A stretch of DNA of 64,000 nucleotides from Porphyromonadaceae bacterium FC4 (GTDB lineage Bacteria > Bacteroidota > Bacteroidia > Bacteroidales > Porphyromonadaceae). This document shows, in pieces, positions 25,774-34,586 of this stretch. The stretch lies in the NCBI GenBank assembly GCA_900120395.1, contig LT635552.1, forward strand, positions 124,001 to 188,000. Direction: 5' to 3'. The notes below the pieces were generated by a model. The model was not told the DNA's origin, did no database searches, and was given only the letters and a program-made list of their open reading frames with translations. Position 1 is the first letter of the stretch. Every line of letters starts with the position of its first letter. Made by a program: the position numbers and the translations under genes.

Positions 25774-27134
25774 TCAAAAAAACAATCACGACCCTATGCA
25801 CCGTACTCCTGCTGACCGGCGTGAGTGCCGCCCAATCGGCAACGCTTACCCTGGACTCTGTACTGAGCGCCACCCGACAAAACTACCCGACGCTCTCCGA
25901 GGGTGACCTCACACGGGCAACGGGCAAAGCACTGCGGGAAGCCCTCTGGTACGCCTACATCCCTCAGCTCTCACTGGAGGGACGGGCACACCATCAGTCG
26001 GATGTCACCAGTGTGGAGATGAAGGTCAGAGAGACTCCGGAGGGGGAGCAGCCTTCACCAATGGACGAGATGCTGGGAAATATGCTGAAGAAGATCGAGA
26101 TGCCGACGATCCCAAAGTTTCAGTACGATGCGTATGCACAAGTGTCGCAACTGCTCTGGGACGGCGGACGGATTGCAGCGGGCACCCGTCAGGTAGATGC
26201 CAACACCTCAGTACAGCTCGCTCAGCAGCAGCAAGAGGTGGAGCAAGTGGTGGAGGGGGTACAGGAGCTCTACTTTGGCCTCCTGATGCTGGATGCACAG
26301 ACCCGTGCACAGCAAGTGATGATCGATGAGCTCTCGCGGCAGGAGCAGCGCGTGAGCAATGCCCTACGCAACGGTGTAGCGACACAAAACGACTACGACG
26401 AGGTGAAGCTCGAGATGATCAGTGCCCGCCAGACGATGGAGACGCTCCACGAGAGTCGTGCAGCTGTACTCAGCGCACTCAGTATCTATATGGGACGTGA
26501 GCTGGACGAAGGGACTACCGCAGCACTCCCCGCCACCCCGCTTGTGGAGGAGGACTCTGCTGTTACTGCACCGACAGGTGAGCTGAGGTTTGCGCCCAAA
26601 AAGAGTACCCACACGCTCCTCGATGCCCGGGGCGATCTCGCCAAGGCTGAGTACAGCTCTGCTCTGGCAAAAGGGATGCCCACCATCGCTCTCTTCGCAC
26701 GAGGAGGGTACGGCAGACCGGGACTAAATATGCTGAACCCCGATCCCCAGTCTTACTTCATGTACGGTGCCACTTTTTCATGGAACCTCGGCGAACTCTA
26801 CTCGCTCGGGAAGCACAAACAGGTGCGCGACCACACCCTTAGGCTCCTGGAGTTGAAGCGTGACGCTTTCGAGCTCACCACCCGTGCCAAAGTCGTCGAG
26901 CAACAAAAAGAGGTACGGCAGTACCGCCGACTGGTCGACCGAGACAAGGAGATCCTCGACCTCCGCAAGCGGATCAGCGATCGGGCTGAGGTACAGGCTG
27001 AGGCAGGCACCATCACCACCACAGAGCGACTACAGAAGCTCAGTGCCTATACCATTGCCCAGCAGACCTACGAGGCTCACCGCATCCAACTCCTTAGAGC
27101 ACTGTATCGAGTGAAAACCACCCTAGGCGAATAA
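25770..27134 (+). CDS. TolC-family outer membrane efflux channel
   Basis: This 454-residue protein starts with a signal peptide (MIKKTITTLCTVLLLTGVSA) and has the duplicated long-helix and beta-strand pattern of TolC proteins (LDSVLSATRQNYPTLSEGD, QVSQLLWDGGRIAAGTRQVD, LRNGVATQNDYDEVKLEM, GATFSWNLGELYSLGKHKQV). It would form the trimeric tunnel through the outer membrane for the exporter encoded downstream. The ATG at 25770 overlaps the focA stop. A longer in-frame start at 25629 lies inside focA and is rejected. Confidence 0.9.
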   Translation: MIKKTITTLCTVLLLTGVSAAQSATLTLDSVLSATRQNYPTLSEGDLTRATGKALREALWYAYIPQLSLEGRAHHQSDVTSVEMKVRETPEGEQPSPMDEMLGNMLKKIEMPTIPKFQYDAYAQVSQLLWDGGRIAAGTRQVDANTSVQLAQQQQEVEQVVEGVQELYFGLLMLDAQTRAQQVMIDELSRQEQRVSNALRNGVATQNDYDEVKLEMISARQTMETLHESRAAVLSALSIYMGRELDEGTTAALPATPLVEEDSAVTAPTGELRFAPKKSTHTLLDARGDLAKAEYSSALAKGMPTIALFARGGYGRPGLNMLNPDPQSYFMYGATFSWNLGELYSLGKHKQVRDHTLRLLELKRDAFELTTRAKVVEQQKEVRQYRRLVDRDKEILDLRKRISDRAEVQAEAGTITTTERLQKLSAYTIAQQTYEAHRIQLLRALYRVKTTLGE

Positions 27135-27164
27135 AATACACCACCAACGAGACAACACAACATC

Positions 27165-28070
27165 ATGAAGAACAAGATAAACCACATCACCGGACTGCTC
27201 TGCCTGACCGGGATGATTACACTCTCGGCTTGCGGGAATAGCGACAGCGATGTACTAGGTACCGGGAGTTTTGAAGCCGACGAGATACTGGTCTCCAGCG
27301 AGGTCAGTGGGAAGATCCTCAGCTGGGACCTGACCGAGGGCACTACCGTAGAGGCAGATACGCCGGTGGGGCTGGTGGATACCATGCAGCTCTACTTCCA
27401 AAAAGAAGCACTCCTACGCAGTGGCAAAGCGGTCACCTCTGCCCGACCGAACGTAGACACGCAGACCGCAGCGATCAAGACGCAGCTCAACGACCTCGAA
27501 GTACAAAAAGCACGCACCGAAAAACTACTCAAGGCAGACGTAGCGACCCAAAAAGACCTGGACGACATCAACACCAACATCCAAATGCTCCAGAACCAAC
27601 TAAACGCTGCCCAGAGCACGCTTACCAAGAGCAGCGCTCAGATCACGGCTCAATCCTCCGGTATAGAGGTGCAGGTGGCGCAAGTGGAAGATCTGATCTC
27701 CAGGAGCGTGATCACCTCGCCTATCAGAGGTATGGTCACTGCCAACTACGCCAAGGTGGGCGAGCTCACCGGTGCCGGCTCACCTCTCTTTCGTGTGGCT
27801 GACCTAAGCCGGATGACTCTCCGCGCATACCTGACCAACGACGACCTAGCAAAAGTACAGGTGGGACAGGAGGTGACAGTACGCGTCGATGAGGGCGAGC
27901 AAATGCGGGAGTACTCCGGCACCGTCAGCTGGATCTCTCCCAAGGCTGAGTTTACCCCCAAGACGGTGCAGACCAAGGATGAGCGATCCAACCTCGTCTA
28001 TGCGGTCAAGGTAACAGTCGAGAATGATGGCTACCTACGCATCGGCATGTATGGCGAAATCATAGAGTGA
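27165..28070 (+). CDS. HlyD/YbhG-type membrane fusion lipoprotein
   Basis: This 301-residue periplasmic adaptor carries a lipobox LSAC (cysteine at about 23), a biotinyl-lipoyl-like part (GSFEADEILVSSEVSGKILS, then DTPVGLVDT), a coiled-coil hairpin (about 75-180, LNDLEVQKARTEKLLKADVA), and a beta-barrel region (SPIRGMVTANYAKVGELTGA; ADLSRMTLRAYLTNDDLAKV). It links the inner membrane ABC permeases to the TolC-type channel. Spacing is 30 bases from the TolC gene and 9 bases to the first ATPase gene. The set resembles E. coli YbhG-YbhFSR. Confidence 0.9.
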   Translation: MKNKINHITGLLCLTGMITLSACGNSDSDVLGTGSFEADEILVSSEVSGKILSWDLTEGTTVEADTPVGLVDTMQLYFQKEALLRSGKAVTSARPNVDTQTAAIKTQLNDLEVQKARTEKLLKADVATQKDLDDINTNIQMLQNQLNAAQSTLTKSSAQITAQSSGIEVQVAQVEDLISRSVITSPIRGMVTANYAKVGELTGAGSPLFRVADLSRMTLRAYLTNDDLAKVQVGQEVTVRVDEGEQMREYSGTVSWISPKAEFTPKTVQTKDERSNLVYAVKVTVENDGYLRIGMYGEIIE

Positions 28071-28079
28071 CCGTACCGG

Positions 28080-29009
28080 ATGTCCCAGCCCATCATCATA
28101 GCAGACCGACTATCGCTCACCTACCCATCCCCTATGGGGTATCAGGTAGGCGTGGGCACTGATCCGGAGGGACTGTCGTTCGCCGTCCGAGAGGGGGAGA
28201 TCTTTGGGGTAATCGGTCCGGATGGTGCCGGCAAGTCTACCCTTTTCCGGATCCTCTGCTCTCTGCTCAAGCCACAAAAGGGAACTGCCAGGGTGGCAGG
28301 GTATGATGTCGTAGATGAGTACCGCCGGCTCCGCAACTGTATTGGTTACATGCCCGGGACGTTCTCTCTTTACGGCGATCTCACCGTGGAGGAAAACCTC
28401 CGGTTCTTTGCCTCCATCTTTGGGACCACGGTCCAAGAAAACTACCACCTCGTCCGGGATATTTACTCGCAGATCGAGCCGTTCAAAGACCGCCTTGCCA
28501 AGTCACTCTCCGGCGGCATGAAGCAAAAGCTCGCTCTCTCCTGTGCCCTTATCCACCGTCCGCAGGTGCTTTTTCTAGACGAACCCACCACCGGTATCGA
28601 CCCGATCAGCCGTGTCGACCTGTGGCAGGTGCTTCGCAGCCTTGCGGATCAAGGAGTCACCATCGTGGTCTCCACAGCTTACATGGACGAAGCAGCGCAG
28701 TGCCACCGCATAGCGTTCATGCAGCGCGGGCAGTTCATCGCGCTGGACACGCCACAAGCGCTAAAGCAAAGCTACCCCTACGCCCTCTATGCAGTGAGCG
28801 GGGGAGACCGTCTGGCACTACTCAAGCGGCTCCGGTCAATCCCCGAGATCGCCTCGGTCTACGCCTTTGGCGAGACCTTCCACGTCAGTCTGAAGCAGGA
28901 GGCAGATCCCTCAGTACTTCAGGCGGAGGGCACGACAGTCGCTCCCATACCCCCCTCCATTGAGGACACCTTTTTAGTACTATCCCATTCCGAAAAACCA
29001 GATGAGTGA
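28080..29009 (+). CDS. ABC transporter ATPase, first of two (YbhF N-half-like)
   Basis: This 309-residue ATPase has Walker A GPDGAGKST (about 47-55), signature LSGGMKQKL (about 143-151) and Walker B VLFLDEPTTGIDP (about 162-174). The C-terminal 80 residues form the extra domain seen in drug-type ATPases. The N-terminal strand carries a 20-residue insertion (PSPMGYQVGVGTDPEG) before the usual core. Its last bases overlap the next ATPase gene by 8 bases. In E. coli YbhF both ATPases are one protein; here they are two genes. Confidence 0.9.
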   Translation: MSQPIIIADRLSLTYPSPMGYQVGVGTDPEGLSFAVREGEIFGVIGPDGAGKSTLFRILCSLLKPQKGTARVAGYDVVDEYRRLRNCIGYMPGTFSLYGDLTVEENLRFFASIFGTTVQENYHLVRDIYSQIEPFKDRLAKSLSGGMKQKLALSCALIHRPQVLFLDEPTTGIDPISRVDLWQVLRSLADQGVTIVVSTAYMDEAAQCHRIAFMQRGQFIALDTPQALKQSYPYALYAVSGGDRLALLKRLRSIPEIASVYAFGETFHVSLKQEADPSVLQAEGTTVAPIPPSIEDTFLVLSHSEKPDE

Positions 29010-29733
29010 GCCGGTTATCAAAGTAGAGGGTCTGACCAAAAAGTTTGGAGACTTCACCGCCGTTGACCACATCAGCTTTGAGGTCGGCAAGGGCGAGATC
29101 TTTGGCTTCCTCGGTGCCAACGGTGCCGGCAAGACCACCGCCATGCGTATGCTCTGCGGGCTCAGCAAGCCCACGGCAGGAGACGGGACCGTGGTCGGGC
29201 TGGACATCATCAAGCAAAACGAAGAGATCAAGGCGCACATCGGCTACATGAGCCAAAAGTTTTCGCTCTACGAAGACCTCACGGTGTGCGAAAACATCCG
29301 CCTCTTCTCCGGCATCTACGGCATGAAGCGCCCCGAGATCGCTGCCAAGACCGAGCAGCTCCTCGGTCAGCTCGACTTCCTCCCCTACCGCGACACACTG
29401 GTCCGCAAGCTCCCCCTCGGGTGGAAACAAAAGCTGGCATTCTCCATTGCGATCTTTCACCGTCCGAGCATCGTCTTTCTCGACGAGCCCACCGGTGGAG
29501 TAGACCCGAGTACCAGGCGACGCTTTTGGGAGCTCATCTTCGATGCCACCTACAACCTTGGCATCACCACGTTTGTCACCACGCACTACATGGACGAGGC
29601 GGAGTACTGCGACCGCGTCTCCATCATGGTGGATGGCAAGATTAGGGCTCTGGGCAGCCCCGGACAGCTCAAGGAGGAGTACCGGGTACCCGACATCGAC
29701 ACTCTTTTCAAAAAACTGGCACGAGACGAGTAG
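29002..29733 (+). CDS. ABC transporter ATPase, second of two (YbhF C-half-like)
   Basis: This 243-residue ATPase has Walker A GANGAGKTT (about 37-45) and Walker B VFLDEPTGGVDP (about 155-166). The signature reads LPLGWKQKL instead of LSGGxxQ. This variant is also found in the second half of YbhF, so it looks like a family trait and not a fault. The two ATPases probably form a heterodimer with one full and one altered site. The next gene, a permease, starts 4 bases after the stop. Confidence 0.9.
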   Translation: MSEPVIKVEGLTKKFGDFTAVDHISFEVGKGEIFGFLGANGAGKTTAMRMLCGLSKPTAGDGTVVGLDIIKQNEEIKAHIGYMSQKFSLYEDLTVCENIRLFSGIYGMKRPEIAAKTEQLLGQLDFLPYRDTLVRKLPLGWKQKLAFSIAIFHRPSIVFLDEPTGGVDPSTRRRFWELIFDATYNLGITTFVTTHYMDEAEYCDRVSIMVDGKIRALGSPGQLKEEYRVPDIDTLFKKLARDE

Positions 29734-29737
29734 AGCC

Positions 29738-30841
29738 ATGAGACAGTTCTGGACTTTTGTAGCCAAGGAATTCGTGCACATCCTACGGGATCCACTGACC
29801 CTCCTCATCCTCATCGGCATACCGATCGTGGAGATGCTGATCTTTGGCTTTGCGCTCAATATGGAGGTGACCAATATCCGCACGGTCTTCGTGGACCACG
29901 CTCACGACCACACCGCACAGCAGATCGTGCGAGCCTTTCAGGCAAACCCCTACTTCATCTACTCCGGAGAGGTGGCAGACCCCACCGAGGCAGACTCGCT
30001 CCTCCGGTCCGACAAGGCAGACCTGGCCATCGTCCTCCCCTCTGGTCTGGAGTCCGCTCTCGCACGGCAGGAAAAGACCGAGATACAGGTCATCACTGAG
30101 GCGACCGACCCCAATAGTGCCCGGATCCGGTACGCCTATACGCAGGGCGTACTGGCGACAGTCTTTGGGGCGGACGATGGCAGGCTCCCGTACGCTATTG
30201 ACATCAACACGCGGATGCTCTTCAACCCCTCCCTCAGCTCTGCCTACAACTTCGTCCCCGGCATCATGGGGCTCGTCCTCATCATCATCTGCACCATCAT
30301 GACCAGTGTGAGCGTCGCTCGAGAGAAGGAAAAAGGCTCCATGGAGCTGCTCCTCGCCTCGCCCGTCCGACCACACATCATGGTTCTCGCCAAGACCATC
30401 CCCTATCTCGCGGTATCGGCTGTCAACATCGCCAGCATCCTGCTCCTCTCCTACTTCGTCCTCGGAGTCCCCATGCGCGGACCCCTCTGGCTCATCCTCC
30501 TCCTGACCCTCGTCTACGTCATCCTGGCACTCGCCATAGGGATGTTGGTATCAGCCATCGCCTCCGTCCAGTCCGAGGCGATCATGATCTCCGGCTTCTC
30601 CATGATGATGCCCACGCTCGCCTTTAGCGGGATGCTCTTCCCCGTCGCCAATATGCCCATCGTACTGCAGTGGATCTGCCACATCGTCCCCGCCAAGTAC
30701 TACATCGAGGCGATCCGGATGGTGATGATCCAGGGGCTCTCCCTCTCCGCAGTATGGCAGCAATTACTCATCCTGGTAGCCATGGCGGTATTCCTCCTCG
30801 CACTGGCGATCATCAGCATACGTCCCCGACTCAATCGATAA
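29738..30841 (+). CDS. ABC-2 type permease (YbhS-like)
   Basis: This 367-residue permease has an N-terminal membrane segment (about 20-40), a large extracytoplasmic domain (about 45-170), and five membrane segments in the C-terminal half, the standard ABC-2 layout. Family motifs include VAREKEKGSMELLLASPVRP and FSGMLFPVANMPIVLQWICH. The ATG at 29738 is chosen; the longer frame from 29543 overlaps the ATPase gene. It pairs with the next permease. Confidence 0.9.
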   Translation: MRQFWTFVAKEFVHILRDPLTLLILIGIPIVEMLIFGFALNMEVTNIRTVFVDHAHDHTAQQIVRAFQANPYFIYSGEVADPTEADSLLRSDKADLAIVLPSGLESALARQEKTEIQVITEATDPNSARIRYAYTQGVLATVFGADDGRLPYAIDINTRMLFNPSLSSAYNFVPGIMGLVLIIICTIMTSVSVAREKEKGSMELLLASPVRPHIMVLAKTIPYLAVSAVNIASILLLSYFVLGVPMRGPLWLILLLTLVYVILALAIGMLVSAIASVQSEAIMISGFSMMMPTLAFSGMLFPVANMPIVLQWICHIVPAKYYIEAIRMVMIQGLSLSAVWQQLLILVAMAVFLLALAIISIRPRLNR

Positions 30842-30849
30842 GCACCGCC

Positions 30850-31962
30850 ATGACCCTTCCCTTTTTACTTGAGAAAGAATTCAAGCAGATCGCCCGCAAC
30901 CCCACCATGGTCGGGATCTTCATCTTCTTCACCCTGCTGGTGGTGGGGGTCTTTCCGTGGGCGGTCAACTTTGAGCTCAAAAACGTTGCCGTCACCGTCA
31001 TCTGCGAGGACACCGGTACCGAAGCCCGGGAGCTGATCCAAAAAGTCCAAGCCTCTCCCACGTTCACCATCTCAGGGCTCCACCGCACCTACCCCCCTGC
31101 CCTCGGAGACATCAACGCCGGTCGCGCCTCCCTCATCCTACACATCCCCGTCGACTTTAGCAGCCGGCTCACCACAGAGCGCCACGCCGACGTCATGCTC
31201 CTCGCCAACTCCGTCGACGCCTCCCAAGCCTCACTCGCTCAGGGATATCTGCAGGAGCTCATCCTACAGTACGCCGACGACATCCGTACCCAAAAACTAG
31301 GCTACTCAGCCAAGGACCTCTCCCCCATTGACGTGGTACCCGCATACCGGTTCAACACCGAGATGGACTACAAAAACTACATGCTCCCCGCCTTCGTGGT
31401 CATGCTCCTCACCATGTTTTGCGGCATCTTCACCGCCATGTCCATAGTCAGCGAGCGCGAGGCAGGCACCCTCCAGCAGATCAACGTCACCCCCATCAAG
31501 AGCTTCACCTACATCCTCAGCAAGGTGATCCCCTTCTGGATCATCGGACTGCTGGTACTGGCGTTCTCGGTACTCTTCATTCGGCTGGTATACGGGCTGA
31601 GCGTCGCCGGGCCGATCTGGCTGCTCTTTCTTGTCTCCTTTGCCTTCATCATTGCGATGACGCTCTTCGGCGTATTCCTCTCCAACCTCGCCGAGACGTT
31701 GCAGCAGGCGATGTTCCTCATCCTGTTTTTCATCCTTATCCTCTTCTTGGTCAGCGGGCTCTTTACCCCCGTGACCAATATGCCCGCCTGGGCTCAGGTG
31801 ATCGCCTACATCAATCCCCTCACCTACTTCATCCACTCCATCCGACTGATCTACCTGCGTGGCGCCGGCTTTGCTGACGTTGCCACCGACTTCTACGTCC
31901 TGGTGGGCTTCGAGCTCCTGCTCGGGCTCCTCGCTTGGCTCACCTACAAAAAACGGTACTGA
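30850..31962 (+). CDS. ABC-2 type permease (YbhR-like)
   Basis: This 370-residue partner of the preceding permease starts 8 bases after it. It has the same layout: an N-terminal membrane segment (about 22-40), a large periplasmic domain, and a C-terminal membrane half with VSEREAGTLQQINVTPIKSF and LVSGLFTPVTNMPAWAQVIAYINPLTYF. It is the last gene of the focA/efflux operon. The ATG at 30850 is preferred to a longer frame that starts in the upstream gene. The cargo is unknown; YbhFSR-type systems are linked to cationic drug or ion export. Confidence 0.9.
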   Translation: MTLPFLLEKEFKQIARNPTMVGIFIFFTLLVVGVFPWAVNFELKNVAVTVICEDTGTEARELIQKVQASPTFTISGLHRTYPPALGDINAGRASLILHIPVDFSSRLTTERHADVMLLANSVDASQASLAQGYLQELILQYADDIRTQKLGYSAKDLSPIDVVPAYRFNTEMDYKNYMLPAFVVMLLTMFCGIFTAMSIVSEREAGTLQQINVTPIKSFTYILSKVIPFWIIGLLVLAFSVLFIRLVYGLSVAGPIWLLFLVSFAFIIAMTLFGVFLSNLAETLQQAMFLILFFILILFLVSGLFTPVTNMPAWAQVIAYINPLTYFIHSIRLIYLRGAGFADVATDFYVLVGFELLLGLLAWLTYKKRY

Positions 31963-31976
31963 CCGAGCGCTCTAAT

Positions 31977-32007
31977 TTTGGAAAACAAAATAAAATAGCT
32001 ACCTTTG
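31977..32007 (+). promoter_or_regulatory. Promoter for tRNA-Ser(TGA)
   Basis: TTTG (31977-31980), 19 bases, then TACCTTTG (32000-32007), 17 bases before the tRNA. Confidence 0.8.
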
Positions 32008-32024
32008 CCACGCTCTAACTCCCC

Positions 32025-32109
32025 GGAGGGGTGGCAGAGTGGTCGATCGCGGCGGTCTTGAAAACCGTTGAAGTGAGAGCTTCCGGGGGTTCGAATCCCT
32101 CCCCCTCCG
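32025..32109 (+). tRNA. tRNA-Ser (TGA)
   Basis: An 85-base tRNA with a long variable arm. The acceptor GGAGGGG (32025-32031) pairs with CCCCTCC (32102-32108), the anticodon loop is TCTTGAAA (anticodon TGA), and the discriminator is G. It closely resembles tRNA-Ser(CGA) at 17099-17184. Confidence 0.96.
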
Positions 32110-32156
32110 CCATAACGGCTCCGAGCCAACCCAGGCGCCAGCCCGATTAAGAACAC

Positions 32157-32198
32157 AAGTGTTGTAACCCCCAACGGGTTGCAACACTTTCTTTTTTC
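32157..32198 (+). terminator. Terminator after tRNA-Ser(TGA)
   Basis: AAGTGTTGTAACCC pairs with GGGTTGCAACACTT, followed by TCTTTTTTC. Confidence 0.85.
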
Positions 32199-32214
32199 TC
32201 CTAAACGACCCCAA

Positions 32215-32400
32215 TCGACCCCTGTGGCGACCCCTGGCGGGGTCGTATTGTTGACGGGCCTATTCGCATTCCCGGGGTCATCGTCGGGGCTTTGCCCCTC
32301 CTCGACACCCGGGCTAGGCAGGAGGCACCCCTAACGAGGTGCTGCCGCTCAACCACCTCTCTCTTCTTTTTCCAAAACCAACACCCCTGCGGGGTGCCGC
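32215..32400. repeat. Family B GC-rich hairpin cluster 3
   Basis: It contains CGACCCCTGGCGGGGTCG-type hairpins and GGGGCTTTGCCCC (about 32285-32297), ending with CACCCCTGCGGGGTG. Confidence 0.75.
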
Positions 32401-32454
32401 CCACTGCCTATCCAAAAAGAGGCGGATAGTTAAATGAGCGAACCGGACGGGACT

Positions 32455-32694
32455 GCCGACCCCGCAGGGGTCGTTCTTTCATAGACCGGGTGTCGAGGTG
32501 CGAAGCACCGAAGACCCCGGGGAAACAACGGACTACCCCACCCCCGACCCCGCGGGGGTCGCCAAACACCCCGACCCTATGGCGACCCCTGGCGGGGTCG
32601 TATTATTGCAGAGCAGAGCCTTCTTTACCCGGGGTCTTCGGTGCTTTGCACCTCGACCACCGGGCTAAGAACAAGGCACCCCTACGGGGTGCTA
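32455..32694. repeat. Family B GC-rich hairpin cluster 4
   Basis: It has GAGGTGCGAAGCACCGAAG (about 32493-32511) and, about 120 bases later, its inverse CTTCGGTGCTTTGCACCTC. The cluster is therefore roughly an inverted pair around CGACCCCGCGGGGGTCG. A family A copy follows. Confidence 0.78.
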
Positions 32695-32761
32695 GCAAAT
32701 CATCTCTATACCACTGAAAAACAATCTGAAACACCTTTTAAAAAAACGGGTACCTGAGGGC

Positions 32762-32850
32762 AAAAAGTTTCCTACTGGAAACATTTCGCTACTATCCGTC
32801 AAATCGTTTTCTTTCCTACTGGAAACATTCCGCTACTATCCGTCATTTTT
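32762..32850 (-). repeat. Family A repeat, two units, reverse orientation
   Basis: Inverse ATCCGT boxes end at 32799 and 32843, 44 bases apart, each with a GTTTCCTACTGGAAAC-like core to the left. It lies just after family B cluster 4. Confidence 0.9.
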
Positions 32851-32927
32851 TTTGGCTTGATCCGGGCGCGAAAATTCCCAGATTAAATTGGGGGTCAGGC
32901 CGCCTCCGAATTTTTCTATGTGCAGGA

Positions 32928-32958
32928 TTGGCTGAGACAGAAAGTTTTGGTACCTTTG
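32928..32958 (+). promoter_or_regulatory. Promoter of the rpsF operon
   Basis: TTG (32928-32930), 20 bases, then TACCTTTG (32951-32958). Confidence 0.78.
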
Positions 32959-32964
32959 CCACCG

Positions 32965-33114
32965 AGATTGACCGATCCTCTTAGGGTCACCCACTCTCAA
33001 AACAAGAGCGTTTTGTGCCGTCTCTCCCGGTGAGGTGAGGGCGATACAGGGTGCTTTTGGTGTGCGTTTGTAAAGGACGACAACAACTGATTTTTTTATT
33101 TACCAAACGAACAG
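32965..33114 (+). promoter_or_regulatory. Long leader of the rpsF operon
   Basis: About 150 bases lie between the promoter and the rpsF ATG. They contain possible stems around CAAAACAAGAGCGTTTTG (about 32999-33016) and a CCG-containing stretch near 33035. S6:S18 autogenous leaders with a CCG motif are known in many bacteria; whether this is one cannot be settled by eye. Confidence 0.35.
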
Positions 33115-33525
33115 ATGATGAATCATTACGAAACCGTTTTCATTCTTACTCCCGTTTTGTCTGCAGACCAGACAAAGGAAACGGTAGACAAGTTCACCAA
33201 CCTGATCACTGAGAATGGTGGCGTGGTCGTGAACAAAGAGGAGTGGGGCCAGCGCAAGCTTGCATACCCCATCCAGCGCCTGTCTACCGGGTATTATGTA
33301 TTTGTAGAGTTTGACGCAGAGCCAAGCTTCGTAGACACGCTGGAGGTCAACTTCCGTCGTGACGAGAATGTCATTCGTTTCCTGACTTTCAAGCAGGATA
33401 AGTTTGCGCACGAGTACGCTGAGAAGCGCCGTCGCATCCGCTCTGAAAAGGCTGCGAACAGCGCCCAGGAGACTGAGCCTAAGGCAGAAGAGAGTAAAGA
33501 AGAAGAAAACACGGAAGAAAAGTAA
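33115..33525 (+). CDS. rpsF: 30S ribosomal protein S6
   Basis: S6 binds 16S rRNA together with S18 on the platform of the small subunit. The 136-residue protein has the ferredoxin-like S6 core (about 1-95; [50 protein letters not shown]) and a long acidic and lysine-rich tail, a feature common in Bacteroidota. rpsR follows 9 bases later and rplI after that, the standard order. Confidence 0.97.
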   Translation: MMNHYETVFILTPVLSADQTKETVDKFTNLITENGGVVVNKEEWGQRKLAYPIQRLSTGYYVFVEFDAEPSFVDTLEVNFRRDENVIRFLTFKQDKFAHEYAEKRRRIRSEKAANSAQETEPKAEESKEEENTEEK

Positions 33526-33534
33526 GCAAGAGAC

Positions 33535-33801
33535 ATGGCAACAAGAAGCAGAAGATCTAGAAGGCCCTTCAGAGGACCCATCGACCAGCCAAAGAAGTAC
33601 TGCCGATTCAAGAAGGCCGGCATCAAGTATGTCGACTACAAGGATCCTGAGTTTTTGAAGAAGTTCCTCAATGAGCAGGGCAAGCTCCTACCCCGTCGTA
33701 TCACGGGCAACTCGCTGAAGTTTCAGCGTCGCGTGGCACAGGCTGTGAAGCGTGCACGTCACCTGGCCCTACTGCCCTACGTAACGGACCTCATGGACTA
33801 A
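33535..33801 (+). CDS. rpsR: 30S ribosomal protein S18
   Basis: This 88-residue basic protein has the S18 signature [18 protein letters not shown] and [18 protein letters not shown] (about 48-65). S18 pairs with S6 in the 30S platform. The single cysteine near residue 23 sits where some S18 proteins have a zinc-linked set, so this is the zinc-free form. Normal length. Confidence 0.97.
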   Translation: MATRSRRSRRPFRGPIDQPKKYCRFKKAGIKYVDYKDPEFLKKFLNEQGKLLPRRITGNSLKFQRRVAQAVKRARHLALLPYVTDLMD

Positions 33802-33858
33802 GGAGTCCGTCCGACGACAGCATTTTAGAATAATCGCAAAAACAAAAGGAGACAGAAT

Positions 33859-34461
33859 ATGAAAGTTATTTTGAAAGAAGATATGCCCAACCTGGGCTTC
33901 AAAGACGAAGTCGTAGAAGTGAAGCCGGGGTATGGTCGCAACTTTCTAATCCCACAAGGTAAGGCTATAATCGCCAACGAGTCTGCACTGAAGCAGCTGG
34001 CAGAAGACCAGCGTCAGCAGGCACACAAGCTGGCAGCCATCCTCGAAAAAGCTGAGAAGCAGGCAGAGAAGCTGCACGACGTGAAGGTAGAGCTGGAGGT
34101 AAAGACCAGCAATACCGGCCGTATCTACGGCTCCGTGACCCCGACAATGGTCGCAGACGCCCTGGAGGCACAAGGCCACGACATCAACCGCAAGATGCTG
34201 CTGATCCCCGGCGGTATCAAGGAGACCGGTGAGTATGTGGCTCGTGTACGCTTTCACAAGGACGTCACGGTGGAGATTCCTCTGATCGTGGTGTCTGAGA
34301 ACGCTGCAGAGATCGCTGCAGAAAAGGCTAAGGCAAAGGCTGAAGAAGAGGCGCACCAGGCGGAGCGCGCTCGCCAGCTCGCAGAGGCTGAGGCTACCGA
34401 GACTGCCGACGAGGAAGTAGCTGAAAACACCGAAGAAAACGAAGAATCTACCGAAGCCTGA
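33859..34461 (+). CDS. rplI: 50S ribosomal protein L9
   Basis: This 200-residue protein has the L9 N-terminal domain (MKVILKEDMPNLGFKDEVVE, VKPGYGRNFLIPQGKAI), the long connecting helix, and the C-terminal domain (GRIYGSVTPTMVADAL). It ends with an extra alanine/glutamate-rich tail of about 45 residues that most L9 proteins lack. L9 acts at the base of the L1 stalk and helps keep the reading frame. It lies 57 bases after rpsR. Confidence 0.96.
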   Translation: MKVILKEDMPNLGFKDEVVEVKPGYGRNFLIPQGKAIIANESALKQLAEDQRQQAHKLAAILEKAEKQAEKLHDVKVELEVKTSNTGRIYGSVTPTMVADALEAQGHDINRKMLLIPGGIKETGEYVARVRFHKDVTVEIPLIVVSENAAEIAAEKAKAKAEEEAHQAERARQLAEAEATETADEEVAENTEENEESTEA

Positions 34462-34497
34462 CACGCAAGTGAAAACGCTAAGGTGTGATGGGAAAAG

Positions 34498-34559
34498 AAG
34501 ATCCACCGCTCTCCGCTAATAAAAGAGCGGACACATGAAGTGCGTGGATCGGATTTTTG
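34498..34559 (+). terminator. Compound hairpin between rplI and rplY
   Basis: The outer stem GATCCAC (34500-34506) / GTGGATC (34544-34550) encloses a CCGCTCT/AGAGCGG stem and is followed by GGATTTTTG. It may end or attenuate the rpsF transcript before rplY. Confidence 0.6.
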
Positions 34560-34586
34560 AGTAACACAATAAGTAGACAACACAAG

